Shown piece after piece: positions 36,388 through 45,839 of a DNA stretch of 64,000 bases (the first letter of the stretch is position 1; each line of letters begins with the position of its first letter). The position numbers and the translations under genes are program-made. The stretch lies in assembly GCF_022968135.1 (NCBI RefSeq), contig NZ_JALJRA010000012.1, positions 1 to 64,000 on the forward strand. Reading direction: 5' to 3'. The notes under the pieces were generated by a model that did not search any database, was not told the DNA's origin, and saw only the letters and a list, made by a program, of their open reading frames with translations. The DNA comes from Pseudorhizobium tarimense. GTDB taxonomy: Bacteria > Pseudomonadota > Alphaproteobacteria > Rhizobiales > Rhizobiaceae.

Positions 36388-36728
36388 CGCTCGGCGCGGA
36401 CAACGCAGACGCCTGCTTCGTAGGAACATGCACTCGACCCGAAGGACGACGGGTCAACGTGGATGATGGTGGCGAGCGGCGCGAGCGCAGAGCGTTCCGC
36501 CTGTTCATAGCGGGAAATGGCCCACACGGATCGGCTGAACGTGCCGACCTCGCGGACCCTGGCGACGGGCGTCGTGTAGCCGACCGGAGAGCGGCTTTTA
36601 TGATAGTGGTGATAGCCGTAGCCATGGGAGCCGCCGGTCCAGCTACGGCTTTCGGCGTGAGCTGGAAGAGTCGAGACAAAGAGCATCGGCGCGAGAGCCG
36701 CGGCAATGGCCAGATATCGCATATGCAT
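36384..36728 (-). CDS. Small secreted protein of unknown function
   Basis: A 114-residue protein I do not recognise. Residues 1-25 are a signal peptide ending in AHA. The mature part starts with a histidine-, tyrosine- and glycine-rich stretch (SHGYGYHHYHKS) and ends with two cysteines (SSACSYEAGVCVV), probably disulfide-bonded. AAGGAG lies just before two close in-frame ATGs (36728 and 36722). The gene overlaps the end of the methyltransferase by four bases, and a full CtrA-type box sits 20 bases upstream of its start codon. Confidence 0.65.
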   Translation of the reverse strand: MHMRYLAIAAALAPMLFVSTLPAHAESRSWTGGSHGYGYHHYHKSRSPVGYTTPVARVREVGTFSRSVWAISRYEQAERSALAPLATIIHVDPSSFGSSACSYEAGVCVVRAER

Positions 36729-36747
36729 CGCACTCCTTCGGCAAGCG

Positions 36748-36763
36748 TTAACGCAAGGTTAAC
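36748..36763. promoter_or_regulatory. CtrA-type box upstream of the small secreted-protein gene
   Basis: TTAA, seven bases, TTAAC, readable in both orientations because each half is GTTAAC. It lies in the promoter region of the minus-strand gene starting at 36728, and farther from sdhC. Binding is inferred. Confidence 0.45.
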
Positions 36764-36871
36764 ACACTTCAGCTACCGAAGTCGCAAAGGGGTTTGGGCT
36801 ACCGGCAAACTTGGTTAACGACGATCTGGAAGAGCGGAAATAGCTGGTGGCGACACCAATCGATTAAAATC

Positions 36872-36891
36872 GGGAATCCGTTTGAATTCCC
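36872..36891. promoter_or_regulatory. Inverted repeat upstream of sdhC
   Basis: GGGAAT and ATTCCC form a perfect repeat with an 8-base spacer, about 117 bases before the sdhC start. It is a candidate operator for the sdh operon; I cannot name a regulator. The rest of the 279-base gap contains several GTTAAC and TTAA elements. Confidence 0.3.
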
Positions 36892-37007
36892 TTGTCGTAG
36901 TGATTGTCGGGCTTTAAACCACGCCAATTGATGCAATGCACATTTCTTCGGCATGGTGCATTGGCGGGCCGCAACGCCCGTGAACGCTTCTAAGCCGCGA
37001 GGTCCTG

Positions 37008-37400
37008 ATGGCGAACGTGACAAAAAACCGGCCCCTGTCGCCGCATCTGCAGGTTTACAAGTTCATCCCCACAATGGCCATGTCGATCATGCACCGCATC
37101 ACCGGTGCCGTGCTCTATTTCGGCACGGTCTTCGTTGCGGCCTGGCTGATTGCCGCCGCATCGGGTGAGGAGAGCTTCAACCAGATCAACGGGCTGTTTG
37201 GGTCCCTGGTCGGACAGATTATCTTGTTCGGATATACCTGGGCGCTGCTTCACCACCTTCTCGGCGGCCTTCGCCATATCATGTGGGACCTCGGCTACGG
37301 CTTCGAAAAGGAATTCTCGACCATGCTGGCAAAGGCCAATCTTGCGGCATCGGTCGGTCTTACGGTCCTGATCTGGATCGTCGTTCTCGTGGTTCGCTGA
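37008..37400 (+). CDS. sdhC: Succinate dehydrogenase cytochrome b556 subunit
   Basis: A 130-residue membrane anchor of complex II with three hydrophobic segments. The quinone-site motif SIMHRITG lies before the first segment, and the heme-ligand histidine is within LLHHLLGGLRHIMWD. It starts sdhCDAB, separated from sdhD by only 12 bases. The region upstream carries an inverted repeat and probably the operon promoter. Confidence 0.95.
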   Translation: MANVTKNRPLSPHLQVYKFIPTMAMSIMHRITGAVLYFGTVFVAAWLIAAASGEESFNQINGLFGSLVGQIILFGYTWALLHHLLGGLRHIMWDLGYGFEKEFSTMLAKANLAASVGLTVLIWIVVLVVR

Positions 37401-37412
37401 GGAGGAACAGTC

Positions 37413-37793
37413 ATGGATATGCGCACACCTCTCGGCAAGGTCCGTGGTCTCGGTTCAGCCAAAAGCGGGACCGATCATTTCTGGAAAGTCCGGACGACCT
37501 CTGTCGCCCTCGTTCCCCTGCTTCTCTTCTACGTCGTCTTCCTGGTGATGTATGTCGGACGGCCATACGTGGAAGTCGTCGGCGCACTCGCCAATCCCTT
37601 CGTCGCGACGATCAATGCGCTGACAGTGATCGCGAGCGTCATCCACATGCGTCTCGGCATGGAAGAGGTCATCCAAGACTACGTCCATTCGGAAAGCATG
37701 AAGCTGCTCTGCCTCGTGCTCAACGCCTTCTTTTCGCTTTTGATCGGCGGTCTCTGTCTCGTCGCCGTCCTGAAAATCGCATTCGCAGGATAA
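37413..37793 (+). CDS. sdhD: Succinate dehydrogenase hydrophobic anchor subunit
   Basis: A 126-residue partner of SdhC with three hydrophobic segments. The [17 protein letters not shown] stretch contains the second heme-ligand histidine and the conserved aspartate-tyrosine that form the quinone pocket. Seven bases separate it from sdhA. Confidence 0.93.
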   Translation: MDMRTPLGKVRGLGSAKSGTDHFWKVRTTSVALVPLLLFYVVFLVMYVGRPYVEVVGALANPFVATINALTVIASVIHMRLGMEEVIQDYVHSESMKLLCLVLNAFFSLLIGGLCLVAVLKIAFAG

Positions 37794-37800
37794 TCCCGCC

Positions 37801-39654
37801 ATGGCATCGATCACTCCCATCGCCCAAGGGACATCTCAGGCCGGCAAGGCCTATACCTATGTCGACCATTCCTATGACGTGATCGTCGTGGGCGCCGGTG
37901 GAGCCGGGCTTCGAGCAACGCTCGGGATGGCCGAGCAGGGTTTCAAGACGGCCTGCATCACGAAGGTCTTCCCGACACGTTCGCACACGGTGGCGGCTCA
38001 GGGCGGCATTGCCGCCTCGCTGCAGAATATGACGCCGGACAGCTGGCAGTGGCACCTCTACGACACCGTCAAGGGCTCCGACTGGCTCGGCGACGTCGAC
38101 GCCATGCAGTATCTCGCCATGGAAGCGCCGAAGGCGGTCTATGAGCTCGAACATTACGGCGTGCCCTTCTCGCGCAACGAGGAAGGTAAGATCTATCAGC
38201 GGCCGTTCGGCGGTCACATGCAGAACTACGGTGCTGGTCCGCCGGTGCAGCGCACCTGTGCTGCCGCCGACCGTACGGGTCATGCCATCCTGCACACGCT
38301 TTATGGCCAGTCGCTGCGCAACAACGCCGAATTCTTCATCGAGTATTTCGCGCTCGACCTGATCATGTCGGATGATGGTCGCTGCACCGGGGTCGTTGCC
38401 TGGAACCTCGACGACGGCACGATCCATCGCTTCGCTGCCAAGATGGTGGTGCTGGCGACGGGTGGTTACGGCCGCGCCTACTTTTCGGCGACCTCGGCCC
38501 ATACCTGCACCGGCGACGGTGGCGGCATGATTGCCCGCGCCGGCCTGCCTTTGCAGGATATGGAGTTTGTTCAGTTCCATCCCACGGGTATCTACGGTTC
38601 GGGCTGCCTGATCACGGAAGGCGCACGCGGCGAGGGCGGCTATCTCGTCAACTCCGAAGGCGAGCGCTTCATGGAGCGCTACGCACCTTCCGCCAAGGAC
38701 CTTGCCTCGCGTGACGTCGTGTCCCGCTGCATGACGATGGAAATCCGCGAAGGTCGCGGCGTCGGCAAGAACAAGGACCACATCTTCCTGCATCTGGATC
38801 ACCTGGACCCGGCGGTTCTGCACGAGCGCCTGCCGGGCATTTCGGAAAGCGCGAAGATCTTCGCCGGCGTCGATGTGACCCGCGAGCCGATCCCGGTTCT
38901 GCCGACCGTCCACTACAACATGGGCGGCATCCCGACCAATTTCTGGGGTGAAGTGCTGAATGCGGACAGCGACAATCCGGAGCGGATCGCGCCCGGTCTC
39001 ATGGCTGTCGGCGAAGCCGGCTGCGCATCGGTTCACGGTGCCAACCGTCTTGGCTCGAATTCGCTGATCGACCTCGTGGTCTTCGGCCGTGCGGCCGCCA
39101 TCCGTGCGGGTCAGGTCATCGACCGGTCGGCACCCGTGCCGGCGCTCAACACCGCCGCCTGCGACAAGATCATGGATCGCTTCGACCGGTTGCGGAACGC
39201 CAGTGGCGGTACGCCGACGGCGGTGCTGCGCGACAAGATGCAGCGAACCATGCAGGAAGATGCTGCCGTGTTCCGGACGCAGGAGTCGCTGGAATCCGGC
39301 TGTCGGCGTATGTCGGCGATCTGGGGCGAGCTGAAGGACATCAAGGTCACGGACCGCTCGATGATCTGGAACTCGGACCTCGTCGAGACGCTCGAGCTTG
39401 AAAACCTGATGGCGAACGCCATCACGACGGTTTACGGCGCCGAGGCTCGCAAGGAGAGCCGCGGCTCACATGCCCGCGAGGACTTCACCGAAGGTCCGTT
39501 CGGCGGCCGCGACGACGTGAACTGGCGCAAGCATACGCTGGCCTGGGTCAACGAGGCGGGCGACGTGAAGCTGGACTACCGCCCGGTTCACACCGATCTC
39601 ATTGCGGAAGGCATCGATCCGGCCAAGATCGAGCCCAAGGCCCGCGTCTACTGA
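37801..39654 (+). CDS. sdhA: Succinate dehydrogenase flavoprotein subunit
   Basis: A 617-residue FAD protein that oxidises succinate to fumarate. The FAD loop [11 protein letters not shown] is near the N-terminus, the covalent FAD histidine is H62 in [10 protein letters not shown], and the substrate-site blocks HPTGIYGSG and [10 protein letters not shown] are intact. Length is as usual for alphaproteobacteria. It acts on the inner face of the membrane bound to SdhB. Confidence 0.98.
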   Translation: MASITPIAQGTSQAGKAYTYVDHSYDVIVVGAGGAGLRATLGMAEQGFKTACITKVFPTRSHTVAAQGGIAASLQNMTPDSWQWHLYDTVKGSDWLGDVDAMQYLAMEAPKAVYELEHYGVPFSRNEEGKIYQRPFGGHMQNYGAGPPVQRTCAAADRTGHAILHTLYGQSLRNNAEFFIEYFALDLIMSDDGRCTGVVAWNLDDGTIHRFAAKMVVLATGGYGRAYFSATSAHTCTGDGGGMIARAGLPLQDMEFVQFHPTGIYGSGCLITEGARGEGGYLVNSEGERFMERYAPSAKDLASRDVVSRCMTMEIREGRGVGKNKDHIFLHLDHLDPAVLHERLPGISESAKIFAGVDVTREPIPVLPTVHYNMGGIPTNFWGEVLNADSDNPERIAPGLMAVGEAGCASVHGANRLGSNSLIDLVVFGRAAAIRAGQVIDRSAPVPALNTAACDKIMDRFDRLRNASGGTPTAVLRDKMQRTMQEDAAVFRTQESLESGCRRMSAIWGELKDIKVTDRSMIWNSDLVETLELENLMANAITTVYGAEARKESRGSHAREDFTEGPFGGRDDVNWRKHTLAWVNEAGDVKLDYRPVHTDLIAEGIDPAKIEPKARVY

Positions 39655-39672
39655 TTTTGAGAGGAACCGGAC

Positions 39673-40452
39673 ATGGTTGAACTCGCTCTTCCCAAGAACT
39701 CTCAGATGACTGAGGGCAAGGTCTGGCCGAAGCCGGAAGGCGCGAAGAACGTTCGCGAGTACCGGATCTATCGCTGGAACCCCGATGACGGCCAGAACCC
39801 GCGGATCGATACTTACTATGTGGATATCGACGACTGCGGTCCGATGGTTCTCGATGGCCTTCTCTACATCAAGAACAACATCGACCCGACGCTGACGCTG
39901 CGCCGCTCCTGCCGCGAAGGCATCTGCGGTTCCTGCGCGATGAACATCGACGGGTCTAACACACTTGCCTGCACCAAGGGCATGGACGACATCAACGGGA
40001 CAGTGAAGGTCTACCCGCTGCCGCACATGCCGGTGGTGAAAGACCTCGTGCCGGATCTGACGAACTTCTACGCGCAGCACCGCTCGATCGAGCCGTGGCT
40101 CAAGACCGTTTCGCCGCCGCCGGCCAAGGAATGGAAGCAGAGCCACGAGGACCGCCTGAAGCTCGACGGGCTCTACGAGTGCATCCTGTGCGCCTGCTGC
40201 TCGACCTCCTGTCCCAGCTACTGGTGGAACGGTGACCGCTATCTCGGACCTGCTGTCCTGCTGCAAGCCTATCGCTGGCTGATCGACAGCCGCGATGAAG
40301 CCACAGGCGAGCGCCTTGACAATCTCGAGGATCCCTTCCGGCTTTATCGCTGCCACACGATCATGAACTGCGCGCAGACCTGCCCGAAGGGGCTCAATCC
40401 GGCCAAGGCGATCGCAGAAATCAAGAAGATGATGGTCGAGCGCCGGGTATAG
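39673..40452 (+). CDS. sdhB: Succinate dehydrogenase iron-sulfur subunit
   Basis: A 259-residue electron-transfer subunit. The [2Fe-2S] ligands are C80, C85, C88 and C100. The C-terminal ferredoxin domain holds ligands for the [4Fe-4S] and [3Fe-4S] clusters in [12 protein letters not shown] (from C170) and [14 protein letters not shown] (C227, C233, C237). It is the last gene of the sdh operon. The 174-base gap that follows has no clear terminator. Confidence 0.98.
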   Translation: MVELALPKNSQMTEGKVWPKPEGAKNVREYRIYRWNPDDGQNPRIDTYYVDIDDCGPMVLDGLLYIKNNIDPTLTLRRSCREGICGSCAMNIDGSNTLACTKGMDDINGTVKVYPLPHMPVVKDLVPDLTNFYAQHRSIEPWLKTVSPPPAKEWKQSHEDRLKLDGLYECILCACCSTSCPSYWWNGDRYLGPAVLLQAYRWLIDSRDEATGERLDNLEDPFRLYRCHTIMNCAQTCPKGLNPAKAIAEIKKMMVERRV

Positions 40453-40626
40453 TGAGAATTTGCTGTGCCGCGTCGGTTGATGTTGGGCATGGCTGTACCA
40501 TTTTTGCGGTCATCAGCAGGTGATGCTAGGACGGGAACATCACACGGTTTGATTCGACGCAGGTTTGCGCGATAATTCCGCCGTCTTTCATCACTAGCAC
40601 CGGGTGCAGCAAACGATCGGAGTGAA

Positions 40627-41154
40627 ATGATGCAGTTCAGGTATGTCGCCGCCGGCTTGATGGTCGCCGTCTCCCTCGCCGGTTGCCAGCGCACCTCCTA
40701 TAACCCATACAACGATCTTCCGTCGCAGCCGGCACCGCTGCAGGCGCAGCCCGTTCCTTCGGTCCAGTCGGGCCAGTTGCCGCCTCCGGGCGGTGCGACG
40801 CAGTTCCCGACGGCGCCGCAGCAGGAAACCGGGTCACTCGATCCAAGCGCCTCGGCTGCACCCACCTCGGCTCTGGACGTCACCAAAGAGCAGATGGTCG
40901 GCAACTGGCGCGTCACGAATGCCGGTGCGTCCTGCGACATGTTCCTTACGCTGACCAACCTCGGCAGCGGCTCGCGCGGCGGCACGCGGGGTTGCGCAGG
41001 CGAGCTCACGACCATGGGGTCCTGGGAAGTGTCTGGAAAGATGGTGCAGTTCAAGGATCGTTCCGGCAACATCATCGGCCGGGTCTACAAGACCGCGGAG
41101 AACCGCTTCGACGGCACGACCAATTCGGGGCAGTCGGTCAGCCTGAGCCGCTGA
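40627..41154 (+). CDS. Omp19-like lipoprotein with AprI/Inh protease-inhibitor domain
   Basis: A 175-residue lipoprotein. The lipobox is LAGC with the acylated cysteine at residue 20. A proline- and glutamine-rich linker (about 30-75) leads to a C-terminal beta-barrel domain of the AprI/Inh metalloprotease-inhibitor family, with the conserved pair of cysteines (ASCDMF and RGCAGEL). Length, linker and the closing QSVSLSR closely resemble Brucella Omp19, an outer-membrane lipoprotein that inhibits host proteases. It stands alone between sdhB and zapE. Confidence 0.87.
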   Translation: MMQFRYVAAGLMVAVSLAGCQRTSYNPYNDLPSQPAPLQAQPVPSVQSGQLPPPGGATQFPTAPQQETGSLDPSASAAPTSALDVTKEQMVGNWRVTNAGASCDMFLTLTNLGSGSRGGTRGCAGELTTMGSWEVSGKMVQFKDRSGNIIGRVYKTAENRFDGTTNSGQSVSLSR

Positions 41155-41196
41155 TCCATCCAGAGCCGCTGACCGCCAAGGAGCGCCTCCACCTTC

Positions 41197-42357
41197 ATGG
41201 AAGTCGTCCCGGACTATACCCATAGCGTTGTCGAAGAGCTGAAGACGTTGACCGAAAGCGGTCGCCTGACGCCGGACCGGGCGCAGCTGGGCGTTGCGGC
41301 AAAGCTTGACCGCGTCCTTGGCGATCTGCGCGACCGTAGACCAGCTAAGAAGAAGAGTGCGCTCGGCTGGCTGTTCGCCAAGAGCGGCGGTCGGCCGGAG
41401 CCGGTGCGAGGGCTCTACATCCATGGAAGCGTTGGGCGTGGCAAGACCATGCTCATGGAGATGTTCTTCAAGAAGGCCGCGACCGACAAGAAGCGGCGGG
41501 CGCATTTCCATGAGTTCATGGCCGACGTTCATGCCAGGGTCCATGATCATCGCATGAAGCTCAAGAACGGCGAGACGCGTGAGGCGGATCCCATTGCGCC
41601 CGTCGCTGCCGCCATTTTCGCCGAAGCCGAGCTCTTGTGCTTCGACGAGTTCTCGGTGACCGATATCACCGACGCCATGATCCTTTCCCGACTTTTCAAC
41701 GAGCTTTTCGCGCTTGGCTGTACGCTGGTCGCCACCTCCAATGTCGAACCCGGCGACCTCTACCGGGACGGCCTCAACCGCGGCCTTTTCCTTCCGTTCA
41801 TCGAGATCCTACAGCGACATGTCGAGACGGTCACGCTCGACTCGCCGACGGACTACCGGATGGAGAAGCTTGCGAATCTTCCAGTCTACATCACGCCGCT
41901 CGGGCCGCAAGCGGACGCGGCAATGGAGGCGACCTGGCATCAGGTGACCGATGGGCATCGGGCCGAGCCTGCGGAGGTTCCGCGGAAGGGACGAGTGATC
42001 CGAGTGCCGGCCGCAACCGGACGCGTTGCACGGTTTGGTTTTGCCGATCTCTGCGAGCGACCTCTCGCGGCCGCCGACTATCTTGCGATCGCCGAGCGTT
42101 ACGATTCTATATTAGTGGAGCGCGTACCGAAGCTAGGGCCAGAAAAGCGCAACGAGACGAAACGGTTCATCAACCTCGTTGATACATTCTACGACAACGC
42201 CGTCCGTCTCTACATCTCTGCGGCGGCCCCGCCTGAGGATCTGCTGGCAGAGCGGCGGGGGACCGAAGGCTTCGAATTTGACCGCACTGTTTCGCGGCTG
42301 TTCGAGATGCAAAGCCAAGATTATGCCGCCCTTCATCGCCAACGGCACGCTTCCTGA
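41197..42357 (+). CDS. zapE: Cell division ATPase ZapE (AFG1 family)
   Basis: A 386-residue P-loop ATPase of the AFG1/ZapE family. Walker A is in GSVGRGKTM (residues 77-85), Walker B in LLCFDEFSVTDI, followed by ATSNVEPGDLYRDGLNR, the family signature. In E. coli it destabilises FtsZ polymers during division, and the mitochondrial homologue is a quality-control factor. In rhizobia it is often next to mdh, as here. The ATG at 41197 is 42 bases after the Omp19-like gene. Confidence 0.92.
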   Translation: MEVVPDYTHSVVEELKTLTESGRLTPDRAQLGVAAKLDRVLGDLRDRRPAKKKSALGWLFAKSGGRPEPVRGLYIHGSVGRGKTMLMEMFFKKAATDKKRRAHFHEFMADVHARVHDHRMKLKNGETREADPIAPVAAAIFAEAELLCFDEFSVTDITDAMILSRLFNELFALGCTLVATSNVEPGDLYRDGLNRGLFLPFIEILQRHVETVTLDSPTDYRMEKLANLPVYITPLGPQADAAMEATWHQVTDGHRAEPAEVPRKGRVIRVPAATGRVARFGFADLCERPLAAADYLAIAERYDSILVERVPKLGPEKRNETKRFINLVDTFYDNAVRLYISAAAPPEDLLAERRGTEGFEFDRTVSRLFEMQSQDYAALHRQRHAS

Positions 42358-42366
42358 TCAGTGACT

Positions 42367-42384
42367 TCTTACGTTTACGTAAGA
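42367..42384. promoter_or_regulatory. Perfect inverted repeat upstream of mdh
   Basis: TCTTACGT and ACGTAAGA arms are separated by two bases. The two-base spacer is too small for an RNA loop, so a dimeric repressor or activator site is more likely. It sits 10 bases after the zapE stop and 141 before the mdh start. Confidence 0.4.
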
Positions 42385-42398
42385 TATTTTGCATCTAA

Positions 42399-43487
<1,089 letters not shown>

Positions 43488-43517
43488 TCGCACCAGCTGT
43501 CATCCAAGGAAACGCTG

Positions 43518-44711
<1,194 letters not shown>

Positions 44712-44728
44712 CTGAGGGACCTGATCAT

Positions 44729-45631
44729 ATGTCTATTCTCGTCAACAAAGACACCAAGGTCCTCGTCCAGGGCCTGACCGGCAAGACCGGTACCTTTCAC
44801 ACCGAGCAGGCGCTCGCCTACTACGGAACGCAGATGGTCGGCGGCATCCATCCGAAGAAGGGTGGCGAAACCTGGACCGGCTCGAAGGGCGAGAGCCTGC
44901 CGATCTTCGCAACCGTTGCCGAAGGAAAGGAAAAGACCGGCGCCGACGCTACCGTGATCTACGTTCCGCCGGCAGGTGCCGCGGATGCGATCATCGAAGC
45001 GATCGATGCCGAAATCCCGTTCATCACCTGCATCACGGAAGGCATCCCGGTGATGGACATGGTGCGGGTCAAGGCCAAGCTCGACAAATCGAATTCCCGC
45101 CTGCTCGGACCGAACTGCCCGGGTATCTTGACGCCGGAAGAATGCAAGATCGGCATCATGCCGGGCTCGATCTTCCGCAAGGGTTCGGTCGGTATCGTGT
45201 CGCGCTCCGGCACCCTGACCTACGAAGCCGTCTTCCAGACCTCCAACGAAGGCCTCGGCCAGACGACCGCTGTCGGGATCGGCGGCGACCCGGTCAAGGG
45301 CACCGAGTTCATCGATGTGCTGGAAATGTTCCTGGCCGACGAGGCGACGACCTCGATCATCATGATCGGTGAGATCGGTGGTTCGGCTGAAGAAGATGCG
45401 GCGCAGTTCCTGATCGACGAAGCCAAGAAGGGCCGCAAGAAGCCGATGGCTGGCTTTATTGCGGGCCGTACCGCTCCGAAGGGCCGTACCATGGGGCATG
45501 CCGGTGCTGTCGTGTCCGGCGGCAAGGGCGATGCGGAATCCAAGATTGCCGCCATGGAAGCAGCCGGCATCAAGGTGTCGCCTTCCCCGGCTCGCCTAGG
45601 CACGACCCTGGTTGAAGTCCTCAAGGGCTGA
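44729..45631 (+). CDS. sucD: Succinyl-CoA synthetase alpha subunit
   Basis: A 300-residue CoA-binding subunit carrying the phosphohistidine. The active-site histidine is H257 in [11 protein letters not shown], with the CoA-site [12 protein letters not shown] at the N-terminus and [10 protein letters not shown] in the middle. It is followed by a 208-base gap before sucA, longer than the other gaps in this operon. Confidence 0.98.
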   Translation: MSILVNKDTKVLVQGLTGKTGTFHTEQALAYYGTQMVGGIHPKKGGETWTGSKGESLPIFATVAEGKEKTGADATVIYVPPAGAADAIIEAIDAEIPFITCITEGIPVMDMVRVKAKLDKSNSRLLGPNCPGILTPEECKIGIMPGSIFRKGSVGIVSRSGTLTYEAVFQTSNEGLGQTTAVGIGGDPVKGTEFIDVLEMFLADEATTSIIMIGEIGGSAEEDAAQFLIDEAKKGRKKPMAGFIAGRTAPKGRTMGHAGAVVSGGKGDAESKIAAMEAAGIKVSPSPARLGTTLVEVLKG

Positions 45632-45809
45632 GGCCACATAAGCGAGGTCGCCCGGCACATGCCGGTCGGCCTTTCCGGCGGGTAGGACGGAACCGGTCTT
45701 GCCCTCCCCGGGTTCAGCGTTGAGCGACGCTGGCAAGCCGCCAAAGCGGCGTCAGACACGAGACATGAAAGCGGCGGCCGGCGCTGATCTTCCGGCCTTC
45801 AGATACGTC

Positions 45810-45831
45810 AGGAGGCGGGTGCAGCGCCCGC
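45810..45831 (+). promoter_or_regulatory. Displaced ribosome site and hairpin before sucA
   Basis: A strong AGGAGG (45810-45815) is followed at once by a 7-bp hairpin GCGGGTG-CAG-CGCCCGC (45815-45831) and then AAAAGACC and the ATG at 45840. If the hairpin forms, the effective spacing to the ATG becomes about eight bases. A GTG at 45819 in the same frame is the alternative start. Confidence 0.4.
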
Positions 45832-45839
45832 AAAAGACC

